Shown one piece after another: positions 24,961 to 37,955 of a stretch of DNA of 64,000 nucleotides; the stretch's first letter is position 1, and each line of letters begins with the position of its first letter. This stretch comes from Elmis aenea. Lineage: Eukaryota > Arthropoda > Insecta > Coleoptera > Elmidae. The notes under the pieces were generated by a model, which worked only from the letters and a program-made list of their open reading frames with translations, was not told the origin of the DNA and ran no database searches. The stretch spans positions 62,001 through 126,000 of the forward strand of contig CANTFG010000309.1 of assembly GCA_947652605.1 (NCBI GenBank), read 5' to 3'. The translations under genes and the position numbers were made by a program.

Positions 24961-27449
24961 GGCTTTGCACTTTTTTCGACAAAAAAATCGATTTTCTTAA
25001 AACTATAGCAAATGGCTTCAAACTTCTTATACACGTTAGTTATTAGCAAGTTAAGGATTATTAGCCCCTAAATACGATTTTTAATTTTTCGCGAAAAATG
25101 GGAAAAGTACAAAGGCTATAGTCTTTGCACTTTTTTCGACAAAAAAATCGATTTTCTTAAAACTACAGCAAATGGCTTCAAACTTCTTATACACGTTAGT
25201 TATTAGCAAGTTAAGGATTATTAGCCCCTAAATACGATTTTTAATTTTTCGCAAAAAATGGGAAAAGTACAAAGGCTATATATAGTCTTTGCACTTTTTT
25301 CGACAAAAAAATCGATTTTCTTAAAACTACAGCAAATGGCTTCAAACTTCTTATACACGTTAGTTATGAGCAAATTAAGGATTATTAGCCCCTAAATACG
25401 ATTTTTAATTTTTTGAATAACTTTGGAAATTAAATTTCAAAATAGTTGCGACAAACGGCATTATACTAAGAAAAATAAACTCTATAACATACTAAAATTT
25501 GAACAAAATCGTAAGAGCCGTTTTCGAGAAAAAATTTCAAAATTTAAATTTTTTGAATAACTTTGTAAATTAAATTTCAAAATAGTTGAGACAAACGGCA
25601 TTATACTAAGAAAAATAAACTCTATAACATACTAAAATTTGAACAAAATCGTAAGAGCCGTTTTCGAGAAAAATTTTCAAAATTTTTAATTTTCTGAATA
25701 ACTTTGTAAATTAAATTTCAAAATAGTTAAGACAAACGGCATTATACTAAGAAAAATAAACTCTATAACATACTAAAATTTGAACAAAATCGTATGAGCC
25801 GTTTTCGAGGAAAATTTTCAAAATTTTTAATTTTTTGAATAACTTTGTAAATTAAATTTCAAAATAGTTGAGACAAACGGCATTATACTAAGAAAAATAA
25901 ACTCTATAACATACTAAAATTTGAACAAAATCGTATGAGCCGTTTTCGAGAAAAATTTTCAAAATTTTTAATTTTTTGTATAACTTTGTAAATTAAATTT
26001 CAAAATAGTTGAGACAAACGGCATTATACTAAGAAAAATAAACTCTATAACATACTAAAATTTGAACAAAATCGTATGAGCCGTTTTCGAGGAAAATTTT
26101 CAAAATTTTTAATTTTTTGAATAACTTTGGAAATTAAATTTCAAAATAGTTGCGACAAACGGCATTATACTAAGAAAAATAAACTCTATAACATACTAAA
26201 ATTTGAACAAAATCGTAAGAGCCGTTTTCGAGAAAAAATTTCAAAATTTAAATTTTTTGAATAACTTTGTAAATTAAATTTCAAAATAGTTGAGACAAAC
26301 GGCATTATACTAAGAAAAATAAACTCTATAACATACTAAAATTTGAACAAAATCGTAAGAGCCGTTTTCGAGAAAAATTTTCAAAATTTTTAATTTTCTG
26401 AATAACTTTGTAAATTAAATTTCAAAATAGTTAAGACAAACGGCATTATACTAAGAAAAATAAACTCTATAACATACTAAAATTTGAACAAAATCGTATG
26501 AGCCGTTTTCGAGGAAAATTTTCAAAATTTTTAATTTTTTGAATAACTTTGTAAATTAAATTTCAAAATAGTTGAGACAAACGGCATTATACTAAGAAAA
26601 ATAAACTCTATAACATACTAAAATTTGAACAAAATCGTATGAGCCGTTTTCGAGAAAAATTTTCAAAATTTTTAATTTTTTGTATAACTTTGTAAATTAA
26701 ATTTCAAAATAGTTGAGACAAACGGCATTATACTAAGAAAAATAAACTCTATAACATACTAAAATTTGAACAAAATCGTATGAGCCGTTTTCGAGGAAAA
26801 TTTTCAAAATTTTTAATTTTTTGAATAACTTTGGAAATTAAATTTCAAAATAGTTAAGACAAACGGCATTATACTAAGAAAAATAAACTCTATAACATAC
26901 TAAAATTTGAACAAAATCGTATGAGCCGTTTTCGAGGAAAATTTTCAAAATTTTTAATTTTTTGAATTACTTTGTAAATTAAATTTCAAAATAGTTGAGA
27001 CAAACGGCATTATACTAAGAAAAATAAACTGTATAACATACTAAAATTTGAACAAAATCGTAAGAGCCGTTTTCGAGAAAAAATTTCAAAATTTTTAATT
27101 TTTTGAATTACTTTGTAAATTAAATTTCAAAATAGTTGAGACAAACGGCATTATACTAAGAAAAATAAACTGTATAACATACTAAAATTTGAACAAAATC
27201 GTAAGAGCCGTTTTCGAGAAAAAATTTCAAAATTTTTAATTTTTTGAATTACTTTGTAAATTAAATTTCAAAATAGTTGAGACAAACGGCATTATACTAA
27301 GAAAAATAAACTGTATAACATACTAAAATTTGAACAAAATCGTAAGAGCCGTTTTCGAGATAAATTTTCAAAATTTTTAATTTTTTGAATAACTTTGTAA
27401 ATTAAATTTCAAAATAGTTGAGACAAACGGCATAATACTAAGAAAAAAA
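24961..27449. repeat. Composite unit of 2,489 bp: 3 B + 14 A
   Basis: It contains a tandem duplication of 704 bp (one 140-bp plus four 141-bp A monomers), marked by the shortened tract AATTTAAATTTT at about 25,541 and 26,245 and by TTGCGAC at both starts. The same shortened tract occurs once near 38,538, so this unit and 37,956-39,599 share an ancestor. It ends in three successive monomers with GAATTACTTTG. Confidence 0.88.
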
Positions 27450-27946
27450 GGCTTTGCACTTTTTTCGACAAAAAAATCGATTTTCTTAAAACTATAGCAA
27501 ATGGCTTCAAACTTCTTATACACGTTAGTTATTAGCAAGTTAAGGATTATTAGCCCCTAAATACGATTTTTAATTTTTCGCGAAAAATGGGAAAAGTACA
27601 AAGGCTATAATAGTCTTTGCACTTTTTTCGACAAAAAAATCGATTTTCTTAAAACTACAGCAAATGGCTTCAAACTTCTTATACACGTTAGTTATGAGCA
27701 AATTAAGGATTATTAGCCCCTAAATACGATTTTTAATTTTTTGAATAACTTTGTAAATTAAATTTCAAAATAGTTGAGACAAACGGCATTATACTAAGAA
27801 AAATAAACTCTATAACATACTAAAATTTGAACAAAATCGTATGAGCCGTTTTCGAGAAAAATTTTCAAAATTTTTAATTTTTTGAATAACTTTGTAAATT
27901 AAATTTCAAAATAGTTGAGACAAACGGCATAATACTAAAAAAAAAA
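27450..27946. repeat. Composite unit of 497 bp with the apparent empty retrotransposon target site
   Basis: The unit has 2 B + 1 A. Its closing junction has lost a G (AATACTAAAAAAA) and the following B reads TTTTTTCCACAAAA; only the units ending at 40,547 and 56,970 share both changes. Those two carry a 452-bp insertion at the position equivalent to 27,792/27,793. Allowing for one base of hairpin-loop difference, 948 minus 497 accounts exactly for the insertion. This unit therefore appears to keep the uninterrupted target, GGCATTAT followed by ACTAAG. Confidence 0.85.
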
Positions 27947-30139
27947 GGCTTTGCACTTTTTTCCACAAAAAAATCGATTTTCTTAAAACTATAGCAAATG
28001 GCTTCAAACTTCTTATACACGTTAGTTATTAGCAAGTTAAGGATTATTAGCCCCTAAATACGATTTTTAATTTTTCGCGAAAAATGGGAAAAGTACAAAG
28101 GCTATAGTCTTTGCACTTTTTTCGACAAAAAAATCGATTTTCTTAAAACTACAGCAAATGGCTTCAAACTTCTTATACACGTTAGTTATTAGCAAGTTAA
28201 GGATTATTAGCCCCTAAATACGATTTTTAATTTTTCGCGAAAAATGGGAAAAGTACAAAGGCTTAGTCTTTGCACTTTTTTCGACAAAAAAATCGATTTT
28301 CTTAAAACTACAGCAAATGGCTTCAAACTTCTTATACACGTTAGTTATGAGCAAATTAAGGATTATTAGCCCCTAAATACGATTTTTAATTTTTTGAATA
28401 ACTTTGGAAATTAAATTTCAAAATAGTTGCGACAAACGGCATTATACTAAGAAAAATAAACTCTATAACATACTAAAATTTGAACAAAATCGTATGAGCC
28501 GTTTTCGAGAAAAAATTTCAAAATTTTTAATTTTTTGAATTACTTTGTAAATTAAATTTCAAAATTGTTGAGACAAACGGCATTATACTAAGAAAAATTA
28601 ACTGTATAACATACTAAAATTTGAACAAAATCGTAAGAGCCGTTTTCGAGAAAAATTTTCAAAATTTTTAATTTTCTGAATAACTTTGTAAATTGAATTT
28701 TAAAATAGTTGAGACAAACGGCATTATACTAAGAAAAATAAACTCTATAACATACTAAAATTTGAACAAAATCGTATGAGCCGTTTTCGAGGAAAATTTT
28801 CAAAATTTTTAATTTTTTGAATAACTTTGTAAATTAAATTTCAAAATAGTTGAGACAAACGGCATTATACTAAGAAAAATAAACTCTATAACATACTAAA
28901 ATTTGAACAAAATCGTATGAGCCGTTTTCGAGAAAAATTTTCAAAATTTTTAATTTTTTGTATAACTTTGTAAATTAAATTTCAAAATAGTTGAGACAAA
29001 CGGCATTTTACTAAGAAAAATAAACTCTATAACATACTAAAATCGTATGAGCCGTTTTCGAGGAAAATTTTCAAAATTTTTAATTTTCTGAATAACTTTG
29101 TAAATTAAATTTCAAAATAGTGGAGACAAACGGCATTATACTAAGAAAAATTAACTCTATAACATACTAAAATTTGAACAAAATCGTATGAGCCGTTTTC
29201 GAGGAAAATTTTCAAAATTTTTAATTTTCTGAATAACTTTGTAAATTAAATTTCAAAATTGTTGAGACAAACGGCATTATACTAAGAAAAATAAACTGTA
29301 TAACATACTAAAATTTGAACAAAATCGTAAGAGCCGTTTTCGAGAAAAAATTTCAAAATTTTTAATTTTTTGAATAACTTTGTAAATTAAATTTCAAAAT
29401 AGTGGAGACAAACGGCATTATACTAAGAAAAATAAACTGTATAACATACTAAAATTTGAACAAAATCGTAAAAGCCGTTTTCGAGATAAATTTTCAAAAT
29501 TTTTAATTTTTTGAATAACTTTGTAAATTAAATTTCAAAATAGTTGAGACAAACGGCATTATACTAAGAAAAATAAACTCTATAACATACTAAAATTTGA
29601 ACCAAATCGTATGAGCCGTTTTCGAGAAAAATTTTCAAAATTTTTAATTTTTTGTATAACTATGTAAATTAAATTTCAAAATAGTTGAGACAAACGGCAT
29701 TATACTAAGAAAAATAAACTCTATAACATACTAAAATTTGAACAAAATCGTATGAGCCGTTTTCGAGGAAAATTTTCAAAATTTTTAATTTTTTGAATTA
29801 CTTTGGAAATTAAATTTTAAAATAGTTGAGACAAACGGCATTATACTAAGAAAAATAAACTCTATAACATACTAAAATTTGAACAAAATCGTATGAGCCG
29901 TTTTCGAAGAAAATTTTCAAAATTTTTAATTTTCTGAACAACTTTGTAAATTAAATTTCAAAATTGTTGAGACAAACGGCATTATACTAAGAAAAATAAA
30001 CTGTATAACATACTAAAATTTGAACAAAATCGTAAGAGCCGTTTTCGAGATAAATTTTCAAAATTTTTAATTTTTTGAATAACTTTGTAAATTAAATTTC
30101 AAAATAGTTGAGACAAACGGCATAATACTAAGAAAAAAA
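27947..30139. repeat. Composite unit of 2,193 bp: 3 B + 12 A
   Basis: It is a shorter relative of the 4,154-bp units at 40,548 and 56,971. It shares the contracted hairpin loop CTTAG (near 28,263), GGCATTTTAC (near 29,005) and the 130-bp variant near 29,041. Its own changes include AAATTGAATTTTAAA near 28,690 and ACTATGTAAA near 29,660. Confidence 0.88.
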
Positions 30140-31709
30140 GGCTTTGCACTTTTTTCGACAAAAAAATCGATTTTCTTAAAACTATAGCAAATGGCTTCAA
30201 ACTTCTTATACACGTTAGTTATTAGCAAGTTAAGGATTATTAGCCCCTAAATACGATTTTTAATTTTTCGCGAAAAATGGGAAAAGTACAAAGGCTATAG
30301 TCTTTGCACTTTTTTCGACAAAAAAATCGATTTTCTTAAAACTACAGCAAATGGCTTCAAACTTCTTATACACGTTAGTTATTAGCAAGTTAAGGATTAT
30401 TAGCCCCTAAATACGATTTTTAATTTTTCGCGAAAAATGGGAAAAGTACAAAGGCTATAGTCTTTGCACTTTTTTCGACAAAAAAATCGATTTTCTTAAA
30501 ACTACAGCAAATGGCTTCAAACTTCTTATACACGTTAGTTATGAGCAAATTAAGGATTATTAGCCCCTAAATACGATTTTTAATTTTTTGAATAACTTTG
30601 TAAATTAAATTTCAAAATAGTTGAGACAAACGGCATTATACTAAGAAAAATAAACTCTATAACATACTAAAATTTGAACCAAATCGTATGAGCCGTTTTC
30701 GAGAAAAATTTTCAAAATTTTTAATTTTTTGTATAACTATGTAAATTAAATTTCAAAATAGTTGAGACAAACGGCATTATACTAAGAAAAATAAACTCTA
30801 TAACATACTAAAATTTGAACAAAATCGTATGAGCCGTTTTCGAGATAAATTTTCAAAATTTTTAATTTTTTGAATAACTTTGTAAAATAAATTTCAAAAT
30901 AGTTGAGACAAACGGCATTATACTAGAAAAATAAACTGTATAACATACTAAAATTTGAACAAAATCGTAAGAGCCGTTTTCGAGAAAAAATTTCAAAATT
31001 TTTAATTTTTTGAATAACTTTGTAAATTAAATTTCAAAATAGTTGAGACAAACGGCAATATACTAAGAAAAATAAACTCTATAACATACTAAAATTTGAA
31101 CAAAATCGTAAGAGCCGTTTTCGAGATAAATTTTCAAAATTTTTAATTTTTTGAATAACTTTGTAAATTAAATTTCAAAATAGTTGAGACAAACGGCATA
31201 ATACTAAGAAAAAAAGGCTTTGCACTTTTTTCGACAAAAAAATCGATTTTCTTAAAACTATAGCAAATGGCTTCAAACTTCTTATACACGTTAGTTATTA
31301 GCAAGTTAAGGATTATTAGCCCCTAAATACGATTTTTAATTTTTCGCGAAAAATGGGAAAAGTACAAAGGCTATAGTCTTTGCACTTTTTTCGACAAAAA
31401 AATCGATTTTCTTAAAACTACAGCAAATGGCTTCAAACTTCTTATACACGTTAGTCATGAGCAAATTAAGGATTATTAGCCCCTAAATACGATTTTTAAT
31501 TTTTTGAATAACTTTGTAAATTAAATTTCAAAATAGTTGAGACAAACGGCATTATACTAAGAAAAATAAACTCTATAACATACTAAAATTTGAACAAAAT
31601 CGTATGAGCCGTTTTCGAGAAAAATTTTCAAAATTTTTAATTTTTTGAATAACTTTGTAAATTAAATTTCAAAATAGTTGAGACAAACGGCATAATACTA
31701 AGAAAAAAA
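30140..31709. repeat. Composite units, 1,076 + 494 bp
   Basis: The units have 3 B + 4 A and then 2 B + 1 A. The first contains the 1-base-short ACTAGAAAA monomer (near 30,925) and an AAATAAATTTC change also seen in the long A blocks downstream. The second has GTTAGTCATGAG near 31,452 instead of GTTAGTTATGAG. Confidence 0.87.
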
Positions 31710-32655
31710 GGCTTTGCACTTTTTTCGACAAAAAAATCGATTTTCTTAAAACTATAGCAAATGGCTTCAAACTTCTTATACACGTTAGTTATTAGCAAGT
31801 TAAGGATTATTAGCCCCTAAATACGATTTTTAATTTTTCGCGAAAAATGGGAAAAGTACAAAGGCTATAGTCTTTGCACTTTTTTCGACAAAAAAATCGA
31901 TTTTCTTAAAAAAAATAGTTGAGACAAACGGCATTATACTAAGAAAAATAAACTGTATAACATACTAAAATTTGAACAAAATCGTAAGAGCCGTTTTCGA
32001 GAAAAAATTTCAAAATTTTTAATTTTTTGAATAACTTTGTAAATTAAATTTCAAAATAGTGGAGACAAACGGCATTATACTAAGAAAAATAAACTGTATA
32101 ACATACTAAAATTTGAACAAAATCGTAAAAGCCGTTTTCGAGATAAATTTTCAAAATTTTTAATTTTTTGAATAACTTTGTAAATTAAATTTCAAAATAG
32201 TTGAGACAAACGGCATTATACTAAGAAAAATAAACTCTATAACATACTAAAATTTGAACCAAATCGTATGAGCCGTTTTCGAGAAAAATTTTCAAAATTT
32301 TTAATTTTTTGTATAACTTTGTAAATTAAATTTCAAAATAGTTGAGACAAACGGCATTATACTAAGAAAAATAAACTCTATAACATACTAAAATTTGAAC
32401 AAAATCGTATGAGCCGTTTTCGAGGAAAATTTTCAAAATTTTTAATTTTTTGAATTACTTTGGAAATTAAATTTCAAAATAGTTGAGACAAACGGCATTA
32501 TACTAAGAAAAATAAACTCTATAACATACTAAAATTTGAACAAAATCGTAAGAGCCGTTTTCGAGATAAATTTTCAAAATTTTTAATTTTTTGAATAACT
32601 TTGTAAATTAAATTTCAAAATAGTTGAGACAAACGGCATAATACTAAGAAAAAAA
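31710..32655. repeat. Composite unit of 946 bp entered by the alternative B-to-A junction
   Basis: The B block leaves at CGATTTTCTTAAAA and joins module A at AAAATAGTTGAG, near 31,910, so the B block stops in a different phase from the usual switch; five full A monomers follow. The same joint occurs near 45,400, 49,750 and 61,820 in 1,087-bp units one A monomer longer. Confidence 0.88.
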
Positions 32656-35600
32656 GGCTTTGCACTTTTTTCGACAAAAAAATCGATTTTCTTAAAACTA
32701 TAGCAAATGGCTTCAAACTTCTTATACACGTTAGTTATTAGCAAGTTAAGGATTATTAGCCCCTAAATACGATTTTTAATTTTTCGCGAAAAATGGGAAA
32801 AGTACAAAGGCTATAGTCTTTGCACTTTTTTCGACAAAAAAATCGATTTTCTTAAAACTACAGCAAATGGCTTCAAACTTCTTATACACGTTAGTTATTA
32901 GCAAGTTAAGGATTATTAGCCCCTAAATACGATTTTTAATTTTTCGCGAAAAATGGGAAAAGTACAAAGGCTATAGTCTTTGCACTTTTTTCGACAAAAA
33001 AATCGATTTTCTCAAAACTACAGCAAATGGCTTTAAACTTCTTATACACGTTAGTTATGAGCAAATTAAGGATTATTAGCCCCTAAATACGATTTTTAAT
33101 TTTTTGAATAACTTTGGAAATTAAATTTCAAAATAGTTGCGACAAACGGCATTATACTAAGAAAAATAAACTCTATAACATACTAAAATTTGAACAAAAT
33201 CGTAAAAGCCGTTTTCGAGAAAAAATTTCAAAATTTTTAATTTTTTGAATAACTTTGTAAATTAAATTTCAAAATAGTTGAGACAAACGGCATTATACTA
33301 AGAAAAATAAACTCTATAACATACTAAAATTTGAACAAAATCGTAAGAGCCGTTTTCGAGAAAAATTTTCAAAATTCTTAATTTTCTGAATAACTTTGTA
33401 AATTAAATTTCAAAATAGTTGAGACAAACGGCATTATACTAAGAAAAATAAACTCTATAACATACTAAAATTTGAACAAAATCGTATGAGCCGTTTTCGA
33501 GGAAAATTTTCAAAATTTTTAATTTTGTGAATAACTTTGTAAATTAAATTTCAAAATAGTTGAGACAAACGGCATTATACTAAGAAAAATAAACTGTATA
33601 ACATACTAAAATTTGAACAAAATCGTAAGAGCCGTTTTCGAGATAAATTTTCAAAATTTTTAATTTTCTGAACAACTTTGTAAATTAAATTTCAAAATAG
33701 TTGAGACAAACGGCATTATACTAAGAAAAATAAACTCTATAACATACTAAAATTTGAACCAAATCGTATGAGCCGTTTTCGAGAAAAATTTTCAAAATTT
33801 TTAATTTTTTGTATAACTTTGTAAATTAAATTTCAAAATAGTTGAGACAAACGGCATTATACTAAGAAAAATAAACTCTATAACATACTAAAATTTGAAC
33901 AAAATCGTATGAGCCGTTTTCGAGGAAAATTTTCAAAATTTTTAATTTTTTGAATTACTTTGGAAATTAAATTTCAAAATAGTTGAGACAAACGGCATTA
34001 TACTAAGAAAAATAAACTCTATAACATACTAAAATTTGAACAAAATCGTATGAGCCGTTTTCGAGGAAAATTTTCAAAATTTTTAATTTTCTGAACAACT
34101 TTGTAAATTAAATTTCAAAATTGTTGAGACAAACGGCATTATACTAAGAAAAATAAACTCTATAACATACTAAAATTTGAACAAAATCGTAAGAGCCGTT
34201 TTCGAGATAAATTTTCAAAATTTTTAATTTTTTGAATAACTTTGTAAATTAAATTTCAAAATAGTTGAGACAAACGGCATAATACTAAGAAAAAAAGGCT
34301 TTGCACTTTTTTCGACAAAAAAATCGATTTTCTTAAAACTATAGCAAATGGCTTCAAACTTCTTATACACGTTAGTTATTAGCAAGTTAAGGATTATTAG
34401 CCCCTAAATACGATTTTTAATTTTTCGCGAAAAATGGGAAAAGTACAAAGGCTATAGTCTTTGCACTTTTTTCGACAAAAAAATCGATTTTCTTAAAACT
34501 ACAGCAAATGGCTTCAAACTTCTTATACACGTTAGTTATTAGCAAGTTAAGGATTATTAGCCCCTAAATACGATTTTTAATTTTTCGCGAAAAATGGGAA
34601 AAGTACAAAGGCTATAGTCTTTGCACTTTTTTCGACAAAAAAATCGATTTTCTCAAAACTACAGCAAATGGCTTTAAACTTCTTATACACGTTAGTTATG
34701 AGCAAATTAAGGATTATTAGCCCCTAAATACGATTTTTAATTTTTTGAATAACTTTGGAAATTAAATTTCAAAATAGTTGCGACAAACGGCATTATACTA
34801 AGAAAAATAAACTCTATAACATACTAAAATTTGAACAAAATCGTAAAAGCCGTTTTCGAGAAAAAATTTTAAAATTTTTAATTTTTTGAATAACTTTGTA
34901 AATTAAATTTCAAAATAGTTGAGACAAACGGCATTATACTAAGAAAAATAAACTCTATAACATACTAAAATTTGAACAAAATCGTAAGAGCCGTTTTCGA
35001 GAAAAATTTTCAAAATTCTTAATTTTCTGAATAACTTTGTAAATTAAATTTCAAAATAGTTGAGACAAACGGCATTATACTAAGAAAAATAAACTCTATA
35101 ACATACTAAAATTTGAACAAAATCGTATGAGCCGTTTTCGAGGAAAATTTTCAAAATTTTTAATTTTTTGAATAACTTTGTAAATTAAATTTCAAAATAG
35201 TTGAGACAAACGGCATTATACTAAGAAAAATAAACTGTATAACATACTAAAATTTGAACAAAATCGTAAGAGCCGTTTTCGAGATAAATTTTCAAAATTT
35301 TTAATTTTTTGAATAACTTTGTAAATTAAATTTCAAAATAGTTGAGACAAACGGCATTATACTAAGAAAAATAAACTCTATAACATACTAAAATTTGAAC
35401 AAAATCGTATGAGCCGTTTTCGAGGAAAATTTTCAAAATTTTTAATTTTTTGAATAACTTTGTAAATTAAATTTCAAAATAGTTGAGACAAACGGCATTA
35501 TACTAAGAAAAATAAACTCTATAACATACTAAAATTTGAACCAAATCGTATGAGCCGTTTTCGAGAAAAATTTTCAAAATTTTTAATTTTTTGTATAACT

Positions 35601-35937
35601 TTGTAAATTAAATTTCAAAATAGTTGAGACAAACGGCATTATACTAAGAAAAATAAACTGTATAACATACTAAAATTTGAACAAAATCGTAAGAGCCGTT
35701 TTCGAGAAAAAATTTCAAAATTTTTAATTTTTTGAATAACTTTGTAAATTAAATTTCAAAATAGTTGAGACAAACGGCATTATACTAAGAAAAATAAACT
35801 GTATAACATACTAAAATTTGAACAAAATCGTAAGAGCCGTTTTCGAGATAAATTTTCAAAATTTTTAATTTTTTGAATAACTTTGTAAATTAAATTTCAA
35901 AATAGTTGAGACAAACGGCATAATACTAAGAAAAAAA
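32656..35937. repeat. Two identical-length composite units, 2 x 1,641 bp
   Basis: Each has 3 B + 8 A. They share uncommon changes (TTCTCAAAAC and GGCTTTAAAC in the third B; AATTCTTAATTTTC in the A block), so they are a recent tandem duplicate. They differ internally in the order of the last few A monomers, suggesting later exchange. Confidence 0.88.
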
Positions 35938-37955
35938 GGCTTTGCACTTTTTTCGACAAAAAAATCGATTTTCTTAAAACTATAGCAAATGGCTTCAAAC
36001 TTCTTATACACGTTAGTTATTAGCAAGTTAAGGATTATTAGCCCCTAAATACGATTTTTAATTTTTCGCGAAAAATGGGAAAAGTACAAAGGCTATAGTC
36101 TTTGCACTTTTTTCGACAAAAAAATCGATTTTTTTAAAACTACAGCAAATGGCTTCAAACTTCTTATACACGTTAGTTATTAGCAAGTTAAGGATTATTA
36201 GCCCCTAAATACGATTTTTAATTTTTCGCGAAAAATGGGAAAAGTACAAAGGCTATAGTCTTTGCACTTTTTTCGACAAAAAAATCGATTTTTTTAAAAC
36301 TACAGCAAATGGCTTCAAACTTCTTATACACGTTAGTTATGAGCAAATTAAGGATTATTAGCCCCTAAATACGATTTTTAATTTTTTGAATAACTTTGTA
36401 AATTAAATTTCAAATCAGTTGAGACAAACGGCATTATACTAAGAAAAATAAACTCTATAACATACTAAATCTTGAACAAAATCGTATGAGCCGTTTTCGA
36501 GAAAAATTTTCAAAATTTTTAATTTTTTGAATAACTTTGTAAATTAAATTTCAAAATAGTTGAGACAAACGGCATTATACTAAAAAAAATAAACTCTATA
36601 ACATACTAAAATTTGAACAAAATCGTATGAGCCGTTTTCGAGGAAAATTTTCAAAATTTTTAATTTTTTGAATAACTTTGGAAATTAAATTTCAAAATAG
36701 TTGAGACAAACAGCATTATACTAAGAAAAATAAACTCTATAACATACTAAAATTTAAACAAAATCGTATGAGCCGTTTTCGAGGAAAATTTTCAAAATTT
36801 TTAATTTTCTGAATAACTTTGTAAATTAAATTTCAAAATTGTTGAGACAAACGGCATTATACTAAGAAAAATAAACTGTATAACATACTAAAATTTGAAC
36901 AAAATCGTAAGAGCCGTTTTCGAGAAAAAATTTCAAAATTTTTAATTTTTTGAATAACTTTGTAAATTAAATTTCAAAATAGTTGAGACAAACGGCATTA
37001 TACTAAGAAAAATAAACTGTATAACATACTAAAATTTGAACAAAATCGTAAGAGCCGTTTTCGAGATAAATTTTCAAAATTTTTAATTTTTTGAATAACT
37101 TTGTAAATTAAATTTTAAAATAGTTGAGACAAACGGCATAATACTAAGAAAAAAAGGCTTTGCACTTTTTTCGACAAAAAAATCGATTTTCTTAAAACTA
37201 TAGCAAATGGCTTCAAACTTCTTATACACGTTAGTTATTAGCAAGTTAAGGATTATTAGCCCCTAAATACGATTTTTAATTTTTCGCGAAAAATGGGAAA
37301 AGTACAAAGGCTTATAGTCTTTGCACTTTTTTCGACAAAAAAATCGATTTTCTTAAAACTACAGCAAATGGCTTCAAACTTCTTATACACGTTAGTTATT
37401 AGCAAGTTAAGGATTATTAGCCCCTAAATACGATTTTTAATTTTTCGCGAAAAATGGGAAAAGTACAAAGGCTATATATAGTCTTTGCACTTTTTTCGAC
37501 AAAAAAATCGATTTTCTTAAAACTACAGCAAATGGCTTCAAACTTCTTATACACGTTAGTTATGAGCAAATTAAGGATTATTAGCCCCTAAATACGATTT
37601 TTAATTTTTTGAATAACTTTGGAAATTAAATTTCAAAATAGTTGCGACAAACGGCATTATACTAAGAAAAATAAACTCTATAACATACTAAAATTTGAAC
37701 AAAATCGTAAGAGCCGTTTTCGAGAAAAAATTTCAAAATTTTTAATTTTTTGAATAACTTTGTAAATTAAATTTCAAAATAGTTGAGACAAACGGCATTA
37801 TACTAAGAAAAATAAACTGTATAACATACTAAAATTTGAACAAAATCGTAAGAGCCGTTTTCGAGATAAATTTTCAAAATTTTTAATTTTTTGAATAACT
37901 TTGTAAATTAAATTTCAAAATAGTTGAGACAAACGGCATAATACTAAGAAAAAAA
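35938..37955. repeat. Composite units, 1,218 + 800 bp
   Basis: The units have 3 B + 5 A, then 3 B + 2 A. The first belongs to the AAATCAG subfamily of 11-22 kb although it is separated from it; it also carries ACTAAATCTTGAAC and AAACAGCATT as private changes. The second has two expanded loops, CTTATAG near 37,312 and CTATATATAG near 37,474. Confidence 0.86.
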
